A DNA stretch of 64,000 nucleotides from Oscillospiraceae bacterium (lineage in GTDB: Bacteria; Bacillota; Clostridia; Oscillospirales; Oscillospiraceae): contig CACZPK010000086.1 in assembly GCA_902783035.1 (NCBI GenBank), positions 1 to 64,000 of the forward strand. Direction: 5' to 3'. The notes beneath the pieces were generated by a model. The model saw nothing but the letters and a program-made list of their open reading frames with translations. It ran no database searches and had not been told where the DNA came from. Below, one piece after another: positions 1 through 7,762 of the stretch (position 1 is its first letter; each line of letters opens with the position of its first letter). Position numbers and translations under genes: made by a program.

Positions 1-650
1 GCCGCAGCGGCGTCAGCGCCCTGCACGAAGCCGTAGCCGTAACGGACGACAGCGGGAACCGCCATGCCGCCCAGGAAGCCGAGCTTGCTGTAGCCGAGCT
101 TAACAGCCGCATAACCGGCCATGTAGCCGCAGAGCTCTTCCTGATAGACTGCGCAGTAGAGGTTGGAAGGCAGCTGGAAGCCGTCGCCGAGGTCGCCGGC
201 GCTGACGTCGAGCGCGATGAAGGTAACATCGCTGTACTCAGGCGCAGTGGCAACGATCGCCGGGCCAAAGGCGTAACCGGGCATCACGATGACGTTGTAA
301 CCCTCGTCGATGGCCTTCTCGATCATGGCGACACGGTCGTCGTCAGAGTCGGAAGCGGGCTTGAAGTAGGTGAAGTCAACACCGTTGCCTTCGCTCCAGG
401 ACTTCGCAGCCTCGTAGGTGGTCTGGTTGAAGGACTGGTCGGTGATGTCGCCGTAGTCGGTGATCATCGCGACCTTCATGTCACTGGCCTCAGCCGCGGG
501 AGCGGCGGGGGTGTCAGTGCTGGGCGCCGCGGGCGTGCTCGTGCTGGGGGCCGCCGGGGTGTCCGTGCTGGGGGTGCTGCTGCCGCCGCCGCAAGCCACA
601 AGAGCGAGAACCATCACAGCGGAGAGAAGCAGCGCAAGAAACTTCTTCAT
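1..650 (-). CDS. BMP-family nucleoside-binding lipoprotein, partial (3' end outside window)
   Basis: Predicted lipid-anchored substrate-binding protein of a BMP/PnrA-type ABC importer for purine nucleosides. The visible 216 residues start with a lipoprotein signal ending in a lipobox (LVAC, then GGG). A low-complexity linker follows, made of three copies of an S-T-x-T-P-A-A-P unit, then the fold start with a KVAMITDYGDITDQSFNQ-type motif typical of the family. The ATG at 648-650 has a good ribosome site (AAGGAAGG) 6 to 7 bases upstream. It lies downstream of nucleoside-salvage genes on the same strand, which supports a nucleoside ligand. The ATPase and permeases would be expected beyond position 1. 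The exact nucleoside is inferred. Confidence 0.85.
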   Translation of the reverse strand, partial: MKKFLALLLSAVMVLALVACGGGSSTPSTDTPAAPSTSTPAAPSTDTPAAPAAEASDMKVAMITDYGDITDQSFNQTTYEAAKSWSEGNGVDFTYFKPASDSDDDRVAMIEKAIDEGYNVIVMPGYAFGPAIVATAPEYSDVTFIALDVSAGDLGDGFQLPSNLYCAVYQEELCGYMAGYAAVKLGYSKLGFLGGMAVPAVVRYGYGFVQGADAAA

Positions 651-676
651 GTCAATTACCTTCCTTCACAAATTTT

Positions 677-734
677 CCGAACCGTCCCCGGTTCGGGTAA
701 CGTATAGTATAACAGGGCTGTCAAGCGTATTCAA
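677..734 (-). promoter_or_regulatory. Promoter and 5' hairpin of the BMP lipoprotein gene
   Basis: On the minus strand TTGAAT (729-734) and TATACT (706-711) are 17 bases apart. A perfect 7-bp hairpin (677-696, CCGAACC/GGTTCGG) falls at the very 5' end of the predicted transcript, where it could protect the mRNA. It lacks a U-run, so it is not a terminator. No clear terminator for the upstream permease gene is visible, so read-through is also possible. Confidence 0.5.
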
Positions 735-810
735 GCGAAAGATGCGAGTTTTCGTCAAATTCCACGCTTTGACCAAACGTGACACGACGAAATCGTTTCA
801 CCGCGCAGGT

Positions 811-1884
811 TTATTCCAGTTTCAGGTCGCCGTCCTTGACCCAACCGAGCCTGCGGCACAGTTCATTGAGCAGCGGGCAGATCACGGCGGGCAGCACGAT
901 GGCAACAAGCAACAGCCCCAGCCAGTCCATGCCGGTCGGTGCAAGCGCCGCGGCGCCCTTTTCCAGCGCCTGCTCGCTGGGCGCGAGCCAGCCGGTCCAC
1001 ACGCCGATGGGGCCGCACATGCCGCAGGTACCCATGCCGGAGTTGATCGGCGCGCCGTTCATCTCCAGATGGAACAGGCAGGTGGCAACGGGGCCGGTGA
1101 TCGCGCTCGTGACGATCGGTGCGATCCACACGCGGGGATTGCGTACGATGTTCGGCATTTGCAGCATGGAGGTGCCGAGGCCCTGGCTGATGAGGCCGCC
1201 CACACGGTTCTCACGGAAGCTCATCACGGCAAATCCCACCATCTGCGCGCAGCAGCCCGCAACCGCCGCGCCGCCGGCAAGCCCCGTCAGGCCCAGCACG
1301 GAGCAGATCGCCGCAGACGAGATCGGCAGCGTCAGCGCAATACCGACAAGCACGGACACCGCAATGCCCATCCAGAACGGCTGGAGCTTGGTGGCGCGGT
1401 CGATCACAAAGCCAAAGGCGCTCGCCGCCGTACCGATGGGCGGCGCAATGAGCTTCGCCAGCGCCACGCCGATCAGGATCGTCACCGCGGGGGTAACAAG
1501 AATGTCGATCTTCGTCTCCTTGCTCACCGCTTTGCCGCATTCTGCGGCGATAATGGCGATGAAGAGAACCGCCAGCGGGCCGCCGGCACCGCCCTCGGCG
1601 TTTGCCGCCCAGCCAACCGCCGCCAGCGAGAAGAGCACCATCGGGGGAGATTGCAGCGCGTAACCGATGGCGACCGCCATAGCCGGACCGGATACGGACA
1701 TGGCATAGGCGCCGATGTCCGTGAGGAAGGGAACACCCAGCTGTGCGCCCAGCGTCTTGATGATCGTGCCGATAAGCAGCGAACAGAAAAGGCCCTGTGC
1801 CATTGCGCCAAGCGCGTCGATTCCATAGCGTTTGGCAGAAAATTCGATGTTCTTGCGTTTGAGGAATGACTTCATATCAGCCAT
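811..1884 (-). CDS. EIIC-type membrane permease (PTS_EIIC_2 family)
   Basis: 357-residue integral membrane protein with about ten hydrophobic segments, rich in Gly and Ala. It resembles the stand-alone 'PTS transporter subunit IIC' group that lacks EIIA/EIIB partners. No phosphotransferase domain is fused or adjacent, so transport is probably not PTS-coupled in the usual sense. The start chosen is the ATG at 1882-1884 (MADMKSF), which has an AGGTGAG ribosome site; the frame stays open upstream through a palindrome but without a start signal. It sits between a 3H-domain repressor and a nucleoside-binding lipoprotein. A nucleoside, nucleobase or niacin-like substrate is therefore plausible, but this is inference. 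Confidence 0.75.
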   Translation of the reverse strand: MADMKSFLKRKNIEFSAKRYGIDALGAMAQGLFCSLLIGTIIKTLGAQLGVPFLTDIGAYAMSVSGPAMAVAIGYALQSPPMVLFSLAAVGWAANAEGGAGGPLAVLFIAIIAAECGKAVSKETKIDILVTPAVTILIGVALAKLIAPPIGTAASAFGFVIDRATKLQPFWMGIAVSVLVGIALTLPISSAAICSVLGLTGLAGGAAVAGCCAQMVGFAVMSFRENRVGGLISQGLGTSMLQMPNIVRNPRVWIAPIVTSAITGPVATCLFHLEMNGAPINSGMGTCGMCGPIGVWTGWLAPSEQALEKGAAALAPTGMDWLGLLLVAIVLPAVICPLLNELCRRLGWVKDGDLKLE

Positions 1885-1906
1885 AGGACTCACCTGCTTT
1901 TCTGAA

Positions 1907-1950
1907 TATTTAAAAAACGGCTTCACAGGTGTCAAGACACCTGTGAAGCC
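1907..1950 (-). promoter_or_regulatory. 15-bp palindrome carrying a promoter and a terminator-like U-run
   Basis: A perfect inverted repeat with 15-base arms (1919-1933 and 1936-1950) and a two-base centre. Read leftward, its centre contains TTGACA (1930-1935), followed after 17 bases by TAAATA (1907-1912), a plausible -35/-10 pair for the permease gene. The same hairpin is followed by six U residues (1912-1917), so it could also end transcripts from the upstream repressor gene. The half-site core is AGGTGTC. It resembles my recollection of NiaR operators, and a NiaR-like gene ends only 60 bases away. Confidence 0.6.
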
Positions 1951-2011
1951 ACTATACAGACAATTCCGCGTCCTGTCAAATGACAATTTGGAACCGCTCT
2001 ATCAAAAATAT

Positions 2012-2533
2012 TCAATTGTTTTCATGTTCGAGCAAAAAACCCAATCCATGCAACGCCTGCCGCACGCGCTCAAATGCCGCTTCGTCCGGACAGGAGAGCG
2101 TGTGCAGGTGGATGCCCTCGGTCAGGTCGGAGAGCGGGCGCGCGTCGGAGCTTTCACAGCGGCGCAGGAACTCGCCCACATCGTAGCGGCTTTTGAGTGC
2201 AAGCGCGCCGGTAAGCTGACCGTAGACCGGGTGTTCCACAATAACGTCGAGCACTGTGCAGCCCTGATCGACGATCGCGTTGAGCTCGCGTTCCATATCC
2301 GCATCGCTGTGGCGGCAGGCAATCTGGCGCACCACGCCATCGGGGGCGGCGTGCAGCACATAGCCGCGCGGCGTCGCCGAGATATCGGCGCCCCCGGCGC
2401 GCAGCAGCGCCACGTCCCCCACGATGATCTGCCGGCTGACCCGGTACTCTCCCGCCAGCGTTCCCGCGCTCACAGGCCCGTCAGCGGCCTCAAGCGCTTT
2501 CAGGATCGCTGCGCGGCGTTCTTCGGAGCGCAT
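2012..2533 (-). CDS. NiaR-like transcriptional repressor (HTH_11 + 3H domain)
   Basis: 173 residues. The N-terminal winged helix (about residues 1-60, RAAILKALEAADGPVSAGTLA) is of the DeoR/BirA-like HTH_11 type. The C-terminal part carries the spaced histidines of the 3H domain (CRH, EHPVYGQL, GIHLHTL), which in NiaR (YrxA) binds metal and senses niacin. The true start is the ATG at 2531-2533: it overlaps the TGA of the upstream kinase (TGATG), implying translational coupling. A TTG one codon earlier is also possible. Location inside a deo operon, rather than beside NAD genes, is unusual, so the ligand could differ. A palindrome fit for a dimeric regulator lies just downstream. Confidence 0.8.
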   Translation of the reverse strand: MRSEERRAAILKALEAADGPVSAGTLAGEYRVSRQIIVGDVALLRAGGADISATPRGYVLHAAPDGVVRQIACRHSDADMERELNAIVDQGCTVLDVIVEHPVYGQLTGALALKSRYDVGEFLRRCESSDARPLSDLTEGIHLHTLSCPDEAAFERVRQALHGLGFLLEHENN

Positions 2534-3459
2534 CAATATTCAAAGATACTGCCGCCGACGAATTCACGCACAAGAGAGTTCTTCGGCACATAAGGCGTCG
2601 TAAGCGGCGGGACGGATTTGACCACCTTCATCAGATCGCTCAATCCGTGCTGTTCGATGAACGCATCGTCGAGCTGCTCGTGGAATTCCGGCAGGTCCAT
2701 CAGATACTTCGCCAGAATGCACGGCTCATAGTCGTGGAAGGTGTCGATATGGATCTGCGCATTGCCCTTGTTGGGCTGGATATAATTCAGCTCGCCGCGG
2801 TCGACGCTCTGCGCGCGCTCCACGGTGCTGCGCAAGCTGTGTCCGCGCCCGATGAGGTCGCGGATCATGCGGCGCGCCACGCGGAGCTGCTCCGGGTTGA
2901 CGATGCGGTCCTCATGCGTGATGATCCTCGTGCGCGGCGCCACGTAAACGCCGGTGTACTCGCCCTTTAGCAAATCAAGGATCAGCGGATTGAGCATATG
3001 GATACCCTCCGTGATGACGACGCCGTCCTTCACGCCCTTGATCGTGCGGTAGCCGCCGACGGTCCCGCTCTTGAAATCGTACCACGGCGCCTCCACGTCC
3101 TTGCCCTCGGCGAGGCCCAGAATGCAGTCGGCGAGCGACTGGCGATCCACGCAGTAGGGGGATTCCCAGTCCGTCGCCTCCGGCGGGCGCTTGTCCAGCG
3201 GCAGGAAGAAGTTATCCATGCTCACAAGGCCCACAGATACACCCATGTTCTCCAAATACGCCTTCAGGCGCATCGCCGTCGTCGTCTTGCCCGAGCCGGA
3301 CGGTCCCGTCAGGCAGACGATGGGCTTGGTGTCCTTGTTGTGCAGGATCTTTGCCGCGGCGGTGCTGATCTTGCTGCGATATACCTCCTCGCAGTGCAGT
3401 ACGAACTTCAGTTGGTCATACATCGCCTCCGAGATGTCTTCAATGTCGATAACGCGCAT
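2533..3459 (-). CDS. udk: Uridine kinase-like P-loop nucleoside kinase
   Basis: 308-residue kinase of the uridine kinase/phosphoribulokinase family, predicted to phosphorylate uridine or cytidine to the monophosphate. The Walker A motif GPSGSGKTT is at residues 52-60. MDNFF and the later RxxRD-type region (RRMIRDLIGRG) fit the lid and base-binding parts. It is about 100 residues longer than classical Udk, with a 40-residue N-terminal extension and a longer C-terminus, so specificity is not certain. The start at 3457-3459 has an AAAGGAGA ribosome site; the open frame runs further upstream without one. It lies between deoD and the 3H repressor on the same strand. Confidence 0.8.
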   Translation of the reverse strand: MRVIDIEDISEAMYDQLKFVLHCEEVYRSKISTAAAKILHNKDTKPIVCLTGPSGSGKTTTAMRLKAYLENMGVSVGLVSMDNFFLPLDKRPPEATDWESPYCVDRQSLADCILGLAEGKDVEAPWYDFKSGTVGGYRTIKGVKDGVVITEGIHMLNPLILDLLKGEYTGVYVAPRTRIITHEDRIVNPEQLRVARRMIRDLIGRGHSLRSTVERAQSVDRGELNYIQPNKGNAQIHIDTFHDYEPCILAKYLMDLPEFHEQLDDAFIEQHGLSDLMKVVKSVPPLTTPYVPKNSLVREFVGGSIFEY

Positions 3460-3496
3460 GCCGGTCTCCTTTCTCTTTGTCCTGCTCCGCTCCCGC

Positions 3497-4249
3497 TTAC
3501 TTTGTCGCCGTGTTGCCTGAACCGGCAAGGTCGGGGAGTTTCGTTGCCTTGACGGCAACCTCAAGTGCAATGGTCATCATATTGGTAAAGGTATTTTGCC
3601 GCTCCTCGGCGTTGAGCTCCTCACCGGTGACAAGGCTGTCCGAAATCGAGCAGATCGCCAGCGCGCGCTTGTGCGTATACGCCGCGTTGCAGTAGAGCGC
3701 CGCCGCTTCCATTTCAACCGCGAGGCAGCCCATCTTCGCCCACTCCATTGAGGAAGCCCCCGCATCATAGAACGTATCGGAGGAGAAGAGGTTGCCGACG
3801 GGCATACGCACGTCGATCTCTTTCGCCGCCTCCACCGCCATCGCCAGCAAGTCGTAGTTCGCGGTGGGCGCAAACGTGCCGGGCAGATGGTACTGGTTGG
3901 CAAAGTTGGAGTTGGTGCATGCGCCGATGCCCGCCACAACGTCGCGCAGCTTGAGGTCGGCGCTGATGGCGCCCGCGGAGCCGATGCGGATGATGTTGTC
4001 CACCTCGTACTGGGTAAACAACTCATAGGAATAGATACCGATGGACGGGCAGCCCATGCCGGACGCCATCACGCTCACGGGCGTTCCCTTGTAAGTACCG
4101 GTGTAACCGTGAATGCCGCGCACGTTGTTGACGAGCTTCGCGTCGGTCAGGAAGGTCTCGGCGATGAATTTCGCACGCAGCGGATCACCGGGCATAAGCA
4201 CGGTTTTGGCGAACGCGCCCTTTTCGGCGCTGTTGTGCGGTGTTGCCAT
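3497..4249 (-). CDS. deoD: Purine nucleoside phosphorylase, DeoD type
   Basis: 250-residue cytosolic enzyme that splits purine (deoxy)ribonucleosides with phosphate into base and (deoxy)ribose 1-phosphate. The N-terminus contains H-N-S-A-E-K-G and VLMPGDPLRAK, the phosphate-binding start of the hexameric bacterial DeoD family. GSAGAI, VEMEAAALY and SISDSL are the ribose- and base-contacting segments, with the catalytic Asp in SDS. Length is close to the family norm (about 235-240). It starts 18 bases after deoC stops, so the two are clearly one operon and catalyse sequential steps of deoxynucleoside breakdown. Confidence 0.95.
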   Translation of the reverse strand: MATPHNSAEKGAFAKTVLMPGDPLRAKFIAETFLTDAKLVNNVRGIHGYTGTYKGTPVSVMASGMGCPSIGIYSYELFTQYEVDNIIRIGSAGAISADLKLRDVVAGIGACTNSNFANQYHLPGTFAPTANYDLLAMAVEAAKEIDVRMPVGNLFSSDTFYDAGASSMEWAKMGCLAVEMEAAALYCNAAYTHKRALAICSISDSLVTGEELNAEERQNTFTNMMTIALEVAVKATKLPDLAGSGNTATK

Positions 4250-4267
4250 AAAGCAGCTCCCCTTTCC

Positions 4268-4945
4268 TTATTTTTCCATGGCCTTGACGGCCTTGACAAT
4301 GCGGGATGTACCGAGGCGCTGCGCGCCGAGCGCCAGGAAATCCTCCGCGTCCTTGAGATCGGCGATGCCGCCCGCCGCCTTGACCAGCTTGCCGTTGGTC
4401 ATGTGTTCGACCATCAGTTTTACGTCTTCACGGGTCGCGCCGCCGCCGGCAAAGCCCGTGCTGGTCTTGATATAGTCGGCGTTGGAGCGGGAAACGACCT
4501 CGCACAGCTTGATTTTCTCCTCGTCGGTAAGCAGGCAGGTTTCAATGATGACCTTCAGCAGGCGGCCGCGGCAGGCAACCTTGATTTCGTTGATCTCCTT
4601 CTCAACCAAATCGTAGAGGCCATCCTTGACCCAACCGACGTTGATGACCATGTCGATCTCGCCCGCGCCGTCGGCAACGGCATTACCCGCCTCCAGGCAC
4701 TTGATCGTGGTGGGGCTGTAACCGTTGGGGAAACCGATAACGGTACACACGGGCAGCCAGCTGCCCTTCTCGCGCCAATTGGCGGCAATGTACTGCGCCG
4801 CGCGCGCCACGTAACTCTGCGGAATACAGACCGACGCGCAGCCGTACCGCATGCCGTCGTCGCAGATCTGCCGGATCTCCGCCCAGGTCGCCCCCTGCGC
4901 GAGCAGCGTATGGTCAACGTGGCGCAGGATCTCTTTCACATCCAT
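4268..4945 (-). CDS. deoC: Deoxyribose-phosphate aldolase
   Basis: 225-residue class I aldolase that cleaves 2-deoxyribose 5-phosphate to glyceraldehyde 3-phosphate and acetaldehyde. The Schiff-base lysine is K160 in YIKTSTGF. The supporting residues D98 (EIDMV) and K189 (KAAGG) are present. Full length with no truncation. It is the promoter-proximal gene of the leftward salvage operon deoC-deoD-kinase-repressor-permease. The ATG is preceded by AAGGAGG. Acetaldehyde and triose products feed central metabolism. Confidence 0.95.
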   Translation of the reverse strand: MDVKEILRHVDHTLLAQGATWAEIRQICDDGMRYGCASVCIPQSYVARAAQYIAANWREKGSWLPVCTVIGFPNGYSPTTIKCLEAGNAVADGAGEIDMVINVGWVKDGLYDLVEKEINEIKVACRGRLLKVIIETCLLTDEEKIKLCEVVSRSNADYIKTSTGFAGGGATREDVKLMVEHMTNGKLVKAAGGIADLKDAEDFLALGAQRLGTSRIVKAVKAMEK

Positions 4946-4989
4946 GGTACTGTCCTCCTTATAATCAGCAATGGGTATATATTATAGAC

Positions 4990-5018
4990 AGTATAACATA
5001 GCGAGCGTGGTTTGTCTA
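4990..5018 (-). promoter_or_regulatory. Promoter of the deo operon
   Basis: Minus-strand TAGACA (5013-5018) and TATACT (4990-4995) separated by 17 bases, with a TG one base before the -10 (extended -10). It lies 45 bases upstream of deoC. No obvious operator palindrome overlaps it. Confidence 0.65.
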
Positions 5019-5041
5019 CAAAGAATTGTGGCAGGATGCAC

Positions 5042-5073
5042 AAAACGCCATGAAGCCATCTTCACGGCGTTTT
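5042..5073 (-). terminator. Second hairpin of a tandem terminator after rubrerythrin
   Basis: Arms AAAACGCC/GGCGTTTT (5042-5049, 5066-5073) extended by TGAAG/CTTCA around a four-base loop, with one mismatch. It lies 30 bases past the first terminator on the same strand. The U-run is short (UUUUG), so it is weaker. Confidence 0.45.
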
Positions 5074-5105
5074 GGTGGTCCGCGTGCCCCCCCCGCGGGC
5101 AAAGC

Positions 5106-5140
5106 AAAAGGGGAAACGCCGATGAAACCGGCGTTTCCCC
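5106..5140 (-). terminator. Rho-independent terminator of the rubrerythrin gene
   Basis: Perfect 12-bp stem (5110-5121 with 5129-5140, GGGGAAACGCCG) and a seven-base loop. In the leftward direction it is followed by UUUU. It starts eight bases after the rubrerythrin stop codon. Confidence 0.85.
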
Positions 5141-5148
5141 CATGGGTC

Positions 5149-5736
5149 TTACTTGAAGTAGCGCTTGAGCATACCTTCGAGCGCCTTGCCGTGACGCGCC
5201 TCGTCACGGGCCATCTCATGCACGGTGTCGTGGATCGCGTCGAGGTTGTTCTTCTTCGCACAGGCGGCAAGGTCGAACTTGCCCTTCACCGCGCCATATT
5301 CGCAGTCGACGCGCCAGGCGAGGTTTGCCTTGGTGTCCGCCTTCATGTTCGCCTCCAGATCGCTGCCCAGCAGCTCGGCAAACTTAGCGGCGTGCTCAGC
5401 CTCCTCAAAGGCGGCCTTCTCCCAGTAGAGGGCGATCTCGGGATACCCCTCGCGTGCGGCAACGCGCGCCATGCACAGATACATGCCGACCTCGCTGCAC
5501 TCGCCGGTGAAGTTAGCCTGGAGCTGCTCAAAGATGTACTTCTTGTCATCTTCGCTCACATCGGGATTGTTCTTGACGGTAGCGGCATACACTCCGAAAA
5601 CATGCTCGGCGGCAAGGGCTTCGCCCTCTTTTTTCTCGCTGAACTTGCTCGCAGGGGCCTTGCAGATGGGGCAGGCCTCGGGGGGATTCTCGCCCTCAAA
5701 GACATAGCCGCAAACAGAACATACCCATTTCTTCAT
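5149..5736 (-). CDS. Reverse-type rubrerythrin (N-terminal rubredoxin domain)
   Basis: 195-residue peroxide-scavenging protein. Residues 1-40 form a rubredoxin domain with two CxxC pairs (CSVC, CPIC), at the N-terminus instead of the usual C-terminus. The rest is a ferritin-like four-helix bundle with di-iron ligands in [14 protein letters not shown] and DEARHG. This domain order is that of 'reverse rubrerythrin', an NADH peroxidase component induced by oxygen in clostridia. The ATG at 5734-5736 follows an AGGAGGA ribosome site. It is monocistronic, with its own promoter and terminator. It supports a strictly anaerobic host. Confidence 0.93.
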   Translation of the reverse strand: MKKWVCSVCGYVFEGENPPEACPICKAPASKFSEKKEGEALAAEHVFGVYAATVKNNPDVSEDDKKYIFEQLQANFTGECSEVGMYLCMARVAAREGYPEIALYWEKAAFEEAEHAAKFAELLGSDLEANMKADTKANLAWRVDCEYGAVKGKFDLAACAKKNNLDAIHDTVHEMARDEARHGKALEGMLKRYFK

Positions 5737-5783
5737 CGTCGTGTCCTCCTGTAAAATAAATTCAAGTCTGCGCTTGTGTTCGC

Positions 5784-5812
5784 AGTATATCATGCGCTGA
5801 TGGGATTTGCAA
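5784..5812 (-). promoter_or_regulatory. Promoter of the rubrerythrin gene
   Basis: Minus-strand TTGCAA (5807-5812), 17-base spacer, TATACT (5784-5789). No PerR-type box was recognised by eye. Confidence 0.6.
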
Positions 5813-5828
5813 GCAGAAAAGCTCGCCC

Positions 5829-5857
5829 TTGCTTTTGATCGCGCGGTCTGGTAGAAT
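5829..5857 (+). promoter_or_regulatory. Promoter of rpe-recR
   Basis: TTGCTT (5829-5834), 17 bases, TAGAAT (5852-5857) with an extended-10 TG. It lies about 33 bases before the rpe start, which has a GGGAGG ribosome site. Confidence 0.6.
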
Positions 5858-5889
5858 ACAGGCGACATTTTTGATCGGGAGGCTTTATC

Positions 5890-6534
5890 ATGGTCAAGAT
5901 TTCCCCTTCCATTCTCTCCGCCGACTTTGCCAACCTCGCACGGGACATTGCGAAGATCGCGTCCGCCGACTATGTCCATGTGGACGTGATGGACGGGCTG
6001 TTCGTGCCGAACATCACCATCGGCATCCCCGTCGTCAAGGCACTTCGCCCCACGACGACGCTCCCGCTGGACGTACATCTGATGATCGACCGCCCTCTGC
6101 GCTACGTCGAGCAGTTTTGCGATGCAGGCGCGGACATCGTCACCTGCCACGTTGAGGCGGACACGGAAGAAAACATTCGTGCAGCGCTCGACAAGATCCA
6201 CGCCAAGGGCAAAAAAGCGGGCGTCGTAGTCAAGCCCAAGACCCCCGCCGAGGCGGTGCTGCCGTTCCTCGACGTATGCGATATCGTGCTGGTCATGACG
6301 GTGGAGCCGGGTTTCGGTGGCCAGTCCTTCATGGCGGACATGATGCCCAAGGTCGCACAGATCCGCGCCTGGATTGACGAGCGCGGCCTCGCCTGCGAGT
6401 TGGAGGTGGACGGCGGCGTCGGCCCCAAGACACGCGACGTCTGCATAGAGGCGGGCGCAAACGTGCTGGTCGCCGGGAGCGCGGTCTACGGCGCGGAGGA
6501 TATCCCCGCGCGTATCAAAGAGTTGAGAGGATAA
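5890..6534 (+). CDS. rpe: Ribulose-phosphate 3-epimerase
   Basis: 214-residue TIM-barrel enzyme interconverting ribulose 5-phosphate and xylulose 5-phosphate in the non-oxidative pentose phosphate pathway. The N-terminal [11 protein letters not shown], the metal-binding HVDVMDG and DVHLM segments, [10 protein letters not shown] (phosphate loop) and the catalytic EVDGGV motif are all present. Length is normal. recR starts seven bases later on the same strand, so the two are probably co-transcribed. I did not see the gene neighbours (rsgA, prpC) often found beside rpe. Confidence 0.95.
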   Translation: MVKISPSILSADFANLARDIAKIASADYVHVDVMDGLFVPNITIGIPVVKALRPTTTLPLDVHLMIDRPLRYVEQFCDAGADIVTCHVEADTEENIRAALDKIHAKGKKAGVVVKPKTPAEAVLPFLDVCDIVLVMTVEPGFGGQSFMADMMPKVAQIRAWIDERGLACELEVDGGVGPKTRDVCIEAGANVLVAGSAVYGAEDIPARIKELRG

Positions 6535-6541
6535 CGGACCC

Positions 6542-7144
6542 ATGGAATATTTCCCCGCAGCGCTGGAGGCGCTGGTGGAGCAGTTTGCACGCCTGCCGGG
6601 CGTCGGCAGCAAAAGCGCACAGCGCCTTGCTTTTCACGTGCTCAGCCTCAGCGAGGATGAGGCGCAGCAGTTTGCCGACGCCATCGTCACGGCCAAGAAA
6701 ACGGTAACGTTCTGCCCTGTATGCCGCAACCTGACAGACGGCGGCCTCTGCCCGATCTGCTCCTCGCCCAAGCGCGATGAAAGCGTGATCTGCGTGGTCG
6801 CCGACCCGCGCGACGTGGTCGCCATCGAACGCGCACGCGAGTTTTCCGGACGTTATCACGTCCTGCACGGCGTCATCTCGCCAATGAACCACGTCGGTCC
6901 CGATGATCTGGAGATCAAGCCGCTGGTCGAGCGCGTGTCCAAAGGCGGCGTCAGCGAGGTCATCATGGCAACAAACCCCGACACCGAGGGCGAGGCAACG
7001 GCGATGTACCTTGCGCGGCTACTGCGCCCCTTCGATGTAAAGGTCACGCGTCTGGCTTACGGCATCCCCGTGGGCGGCCATCTGGAATTTGCCGACGACG
7101 CAACGCTGATGCGCGCGCTGGAAGGCCGGCGTGAGATCTCCTGA
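6542..7144 (+). CDS. recR: Recombination mediator protein RecR
   Basis: 200-residue protein that works with RecO and RecF to load RecA on gapped DNA. It has an N-terminal helix-hairpin-helix ([11 protein letters not shown]), a four-cysteine zinc finger (CPVC and CPIC), a Toprim domain (VVADPRDV to [10 protein letters not shown]) and the C-terminal GIPVGG loop. Length is standard. Unusually, it follows rpe instead of the common dnaX-ybaB-recR order. The gap of seven bases and the shared terminator indicate an rpe-recR transcript. Confidence 0.97.
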   Translation: MEYFPAALEALVEQFARLPGVGSKSAQRLAFHVLSLSEDEAQQFADAIVTAKKTVTFCPVCRNLTDGGLCPICSSPKRDESVICVVADPRDVVAIERAREFSGRYHVLHGVISPMNHVGPDDLEIKPLVERVSKGGVSEVIMATNPDTEGEATAMYLARLLRPFDVKVTRLAYGIPVGGHLEFADDATLMRALEGRREIS

Positions 7145-7175
7145 CCGCCGCTTATTATTTATAATGTAATATAGC

Positions 7176-7206
7176 AAAAGGGAGCGTGCTCTGCACACTC
7201 CCTTTT
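7176..7206. terminator. Bidirectional terminator between recR and dut
   Basis: 13-base arms (7176-7188 and 7194-7206) with one mismatch, AAAA on one side and TTTT on the other. It can end the rightward recR transcript and the leftward dut transcript. Confidence 0.85.
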
Positions 7207-7216
7207 GTTGTTCCGT

Positions 7217-7654
7217 TCACTTTCCGGTCGAGCCGAATCCGCCCGCTCCGCGTTCGGTCTCGCTCAGCGCGTCGACCTCCTCAAACTCCATGGGCAGATA
7301 CGGCAGCAACACCAGCTGCGCAATGCGCTCACCCGGCTGCACGATACGCGCCGCATCGCTGTCATTGTGAAGCGCGACGATGTATTCGCCGCGATAGTCG
7401 CTGTCACAGACGCCGACGCAGTTGGCGGGGCGCAGCCCCTCTTTTGCCGCAAGCCCGCTGCGCGCAAACACCGCGCCGAACGTCCCGTCCGGCAGGGCGA
7501 AGGACAACCCCGTTCCGATCTTCACCGTGGCATGGGCCGGAACCTCCACCGCATCGTCCATGCAGGCATAAAGGTCATATCCCGCCGCACAGCGCGACCC
7601 GGCGCTGGGCAAGATTGCCCGTTCGTCCAGTTTTTTCACTTGCACCCGCGCCAT
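7217..7654 (-). CDS. dut: dUTP diphosphatase
   Basis: 145-residue trimeric dUTPase that hydrolyses dUTP to dUMP, keeping uracil out of DNA and supplying thymidylate synthesis. The five family motifs are visible: AAGYDLYA, the RSGLA segment, GVCDSDYRGEY with the catalytic Asp, PGERIAQLV, and the C-terminal ERGAGGFGSTG loop. The ATG at 7652-7654 follows GGGAGGAG. It is the last gene of the leftward nrdD-DUF1624-nrdG-dut set, which groups dNTP-supply functions. Confidence 0.96.
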   Translation of the reverse strand: MARVQVKKLDERAILPSAGSRCAAGYDLYACMDDAVEVPAHATVKIGTGLSFALPDGTFGAVFARSGLAAKEGLRPANCVGVCDSDYRGEYIVALHNDSDAARIVQPGERIAQLVLLPYLPMEFEEVDALSETERGAGGFGSTGK

Positions 7655-7728
7655 AGCAATACGCTCCTCCCGGTGGGTCTTGCGGCAGCGGCACACAGCG
7701 CCGTCGTGCCGTTGTATTCCATCGCGCC

Positions 7729-7753
7729 GCCCGCTCCGGAAGGCGGAGCGGGC
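7729..7753. other. G+C-rich hairpin between nrdG and dut
   Basis: Perfect 10-bp inverted repeat (7729-7738 with 7744-7753), loop of five. There is no U-run on either side, so it is more likely an mRNA stability or processing element than a terminator. Confidence 0.4.
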
Positions 7754-7762
7754 GCACGGCGG

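Noticed and set aside
490..590. Repeats near the start of the BMP lipoprotein gene
   Set aside because: They encode three copies of an S-T-x-T-P-A-A-P linker unit, common after lipoboxes, not a mobile or regulatory repeat.
460..1869. A 469-codon rightward frame across the BMP lipoprotein and EIIC permease genes
   Set aside because: It crosses the intergenic promoter region and encodes low-complexity sequence; the leftward genes have lipobox and membrane motifs.
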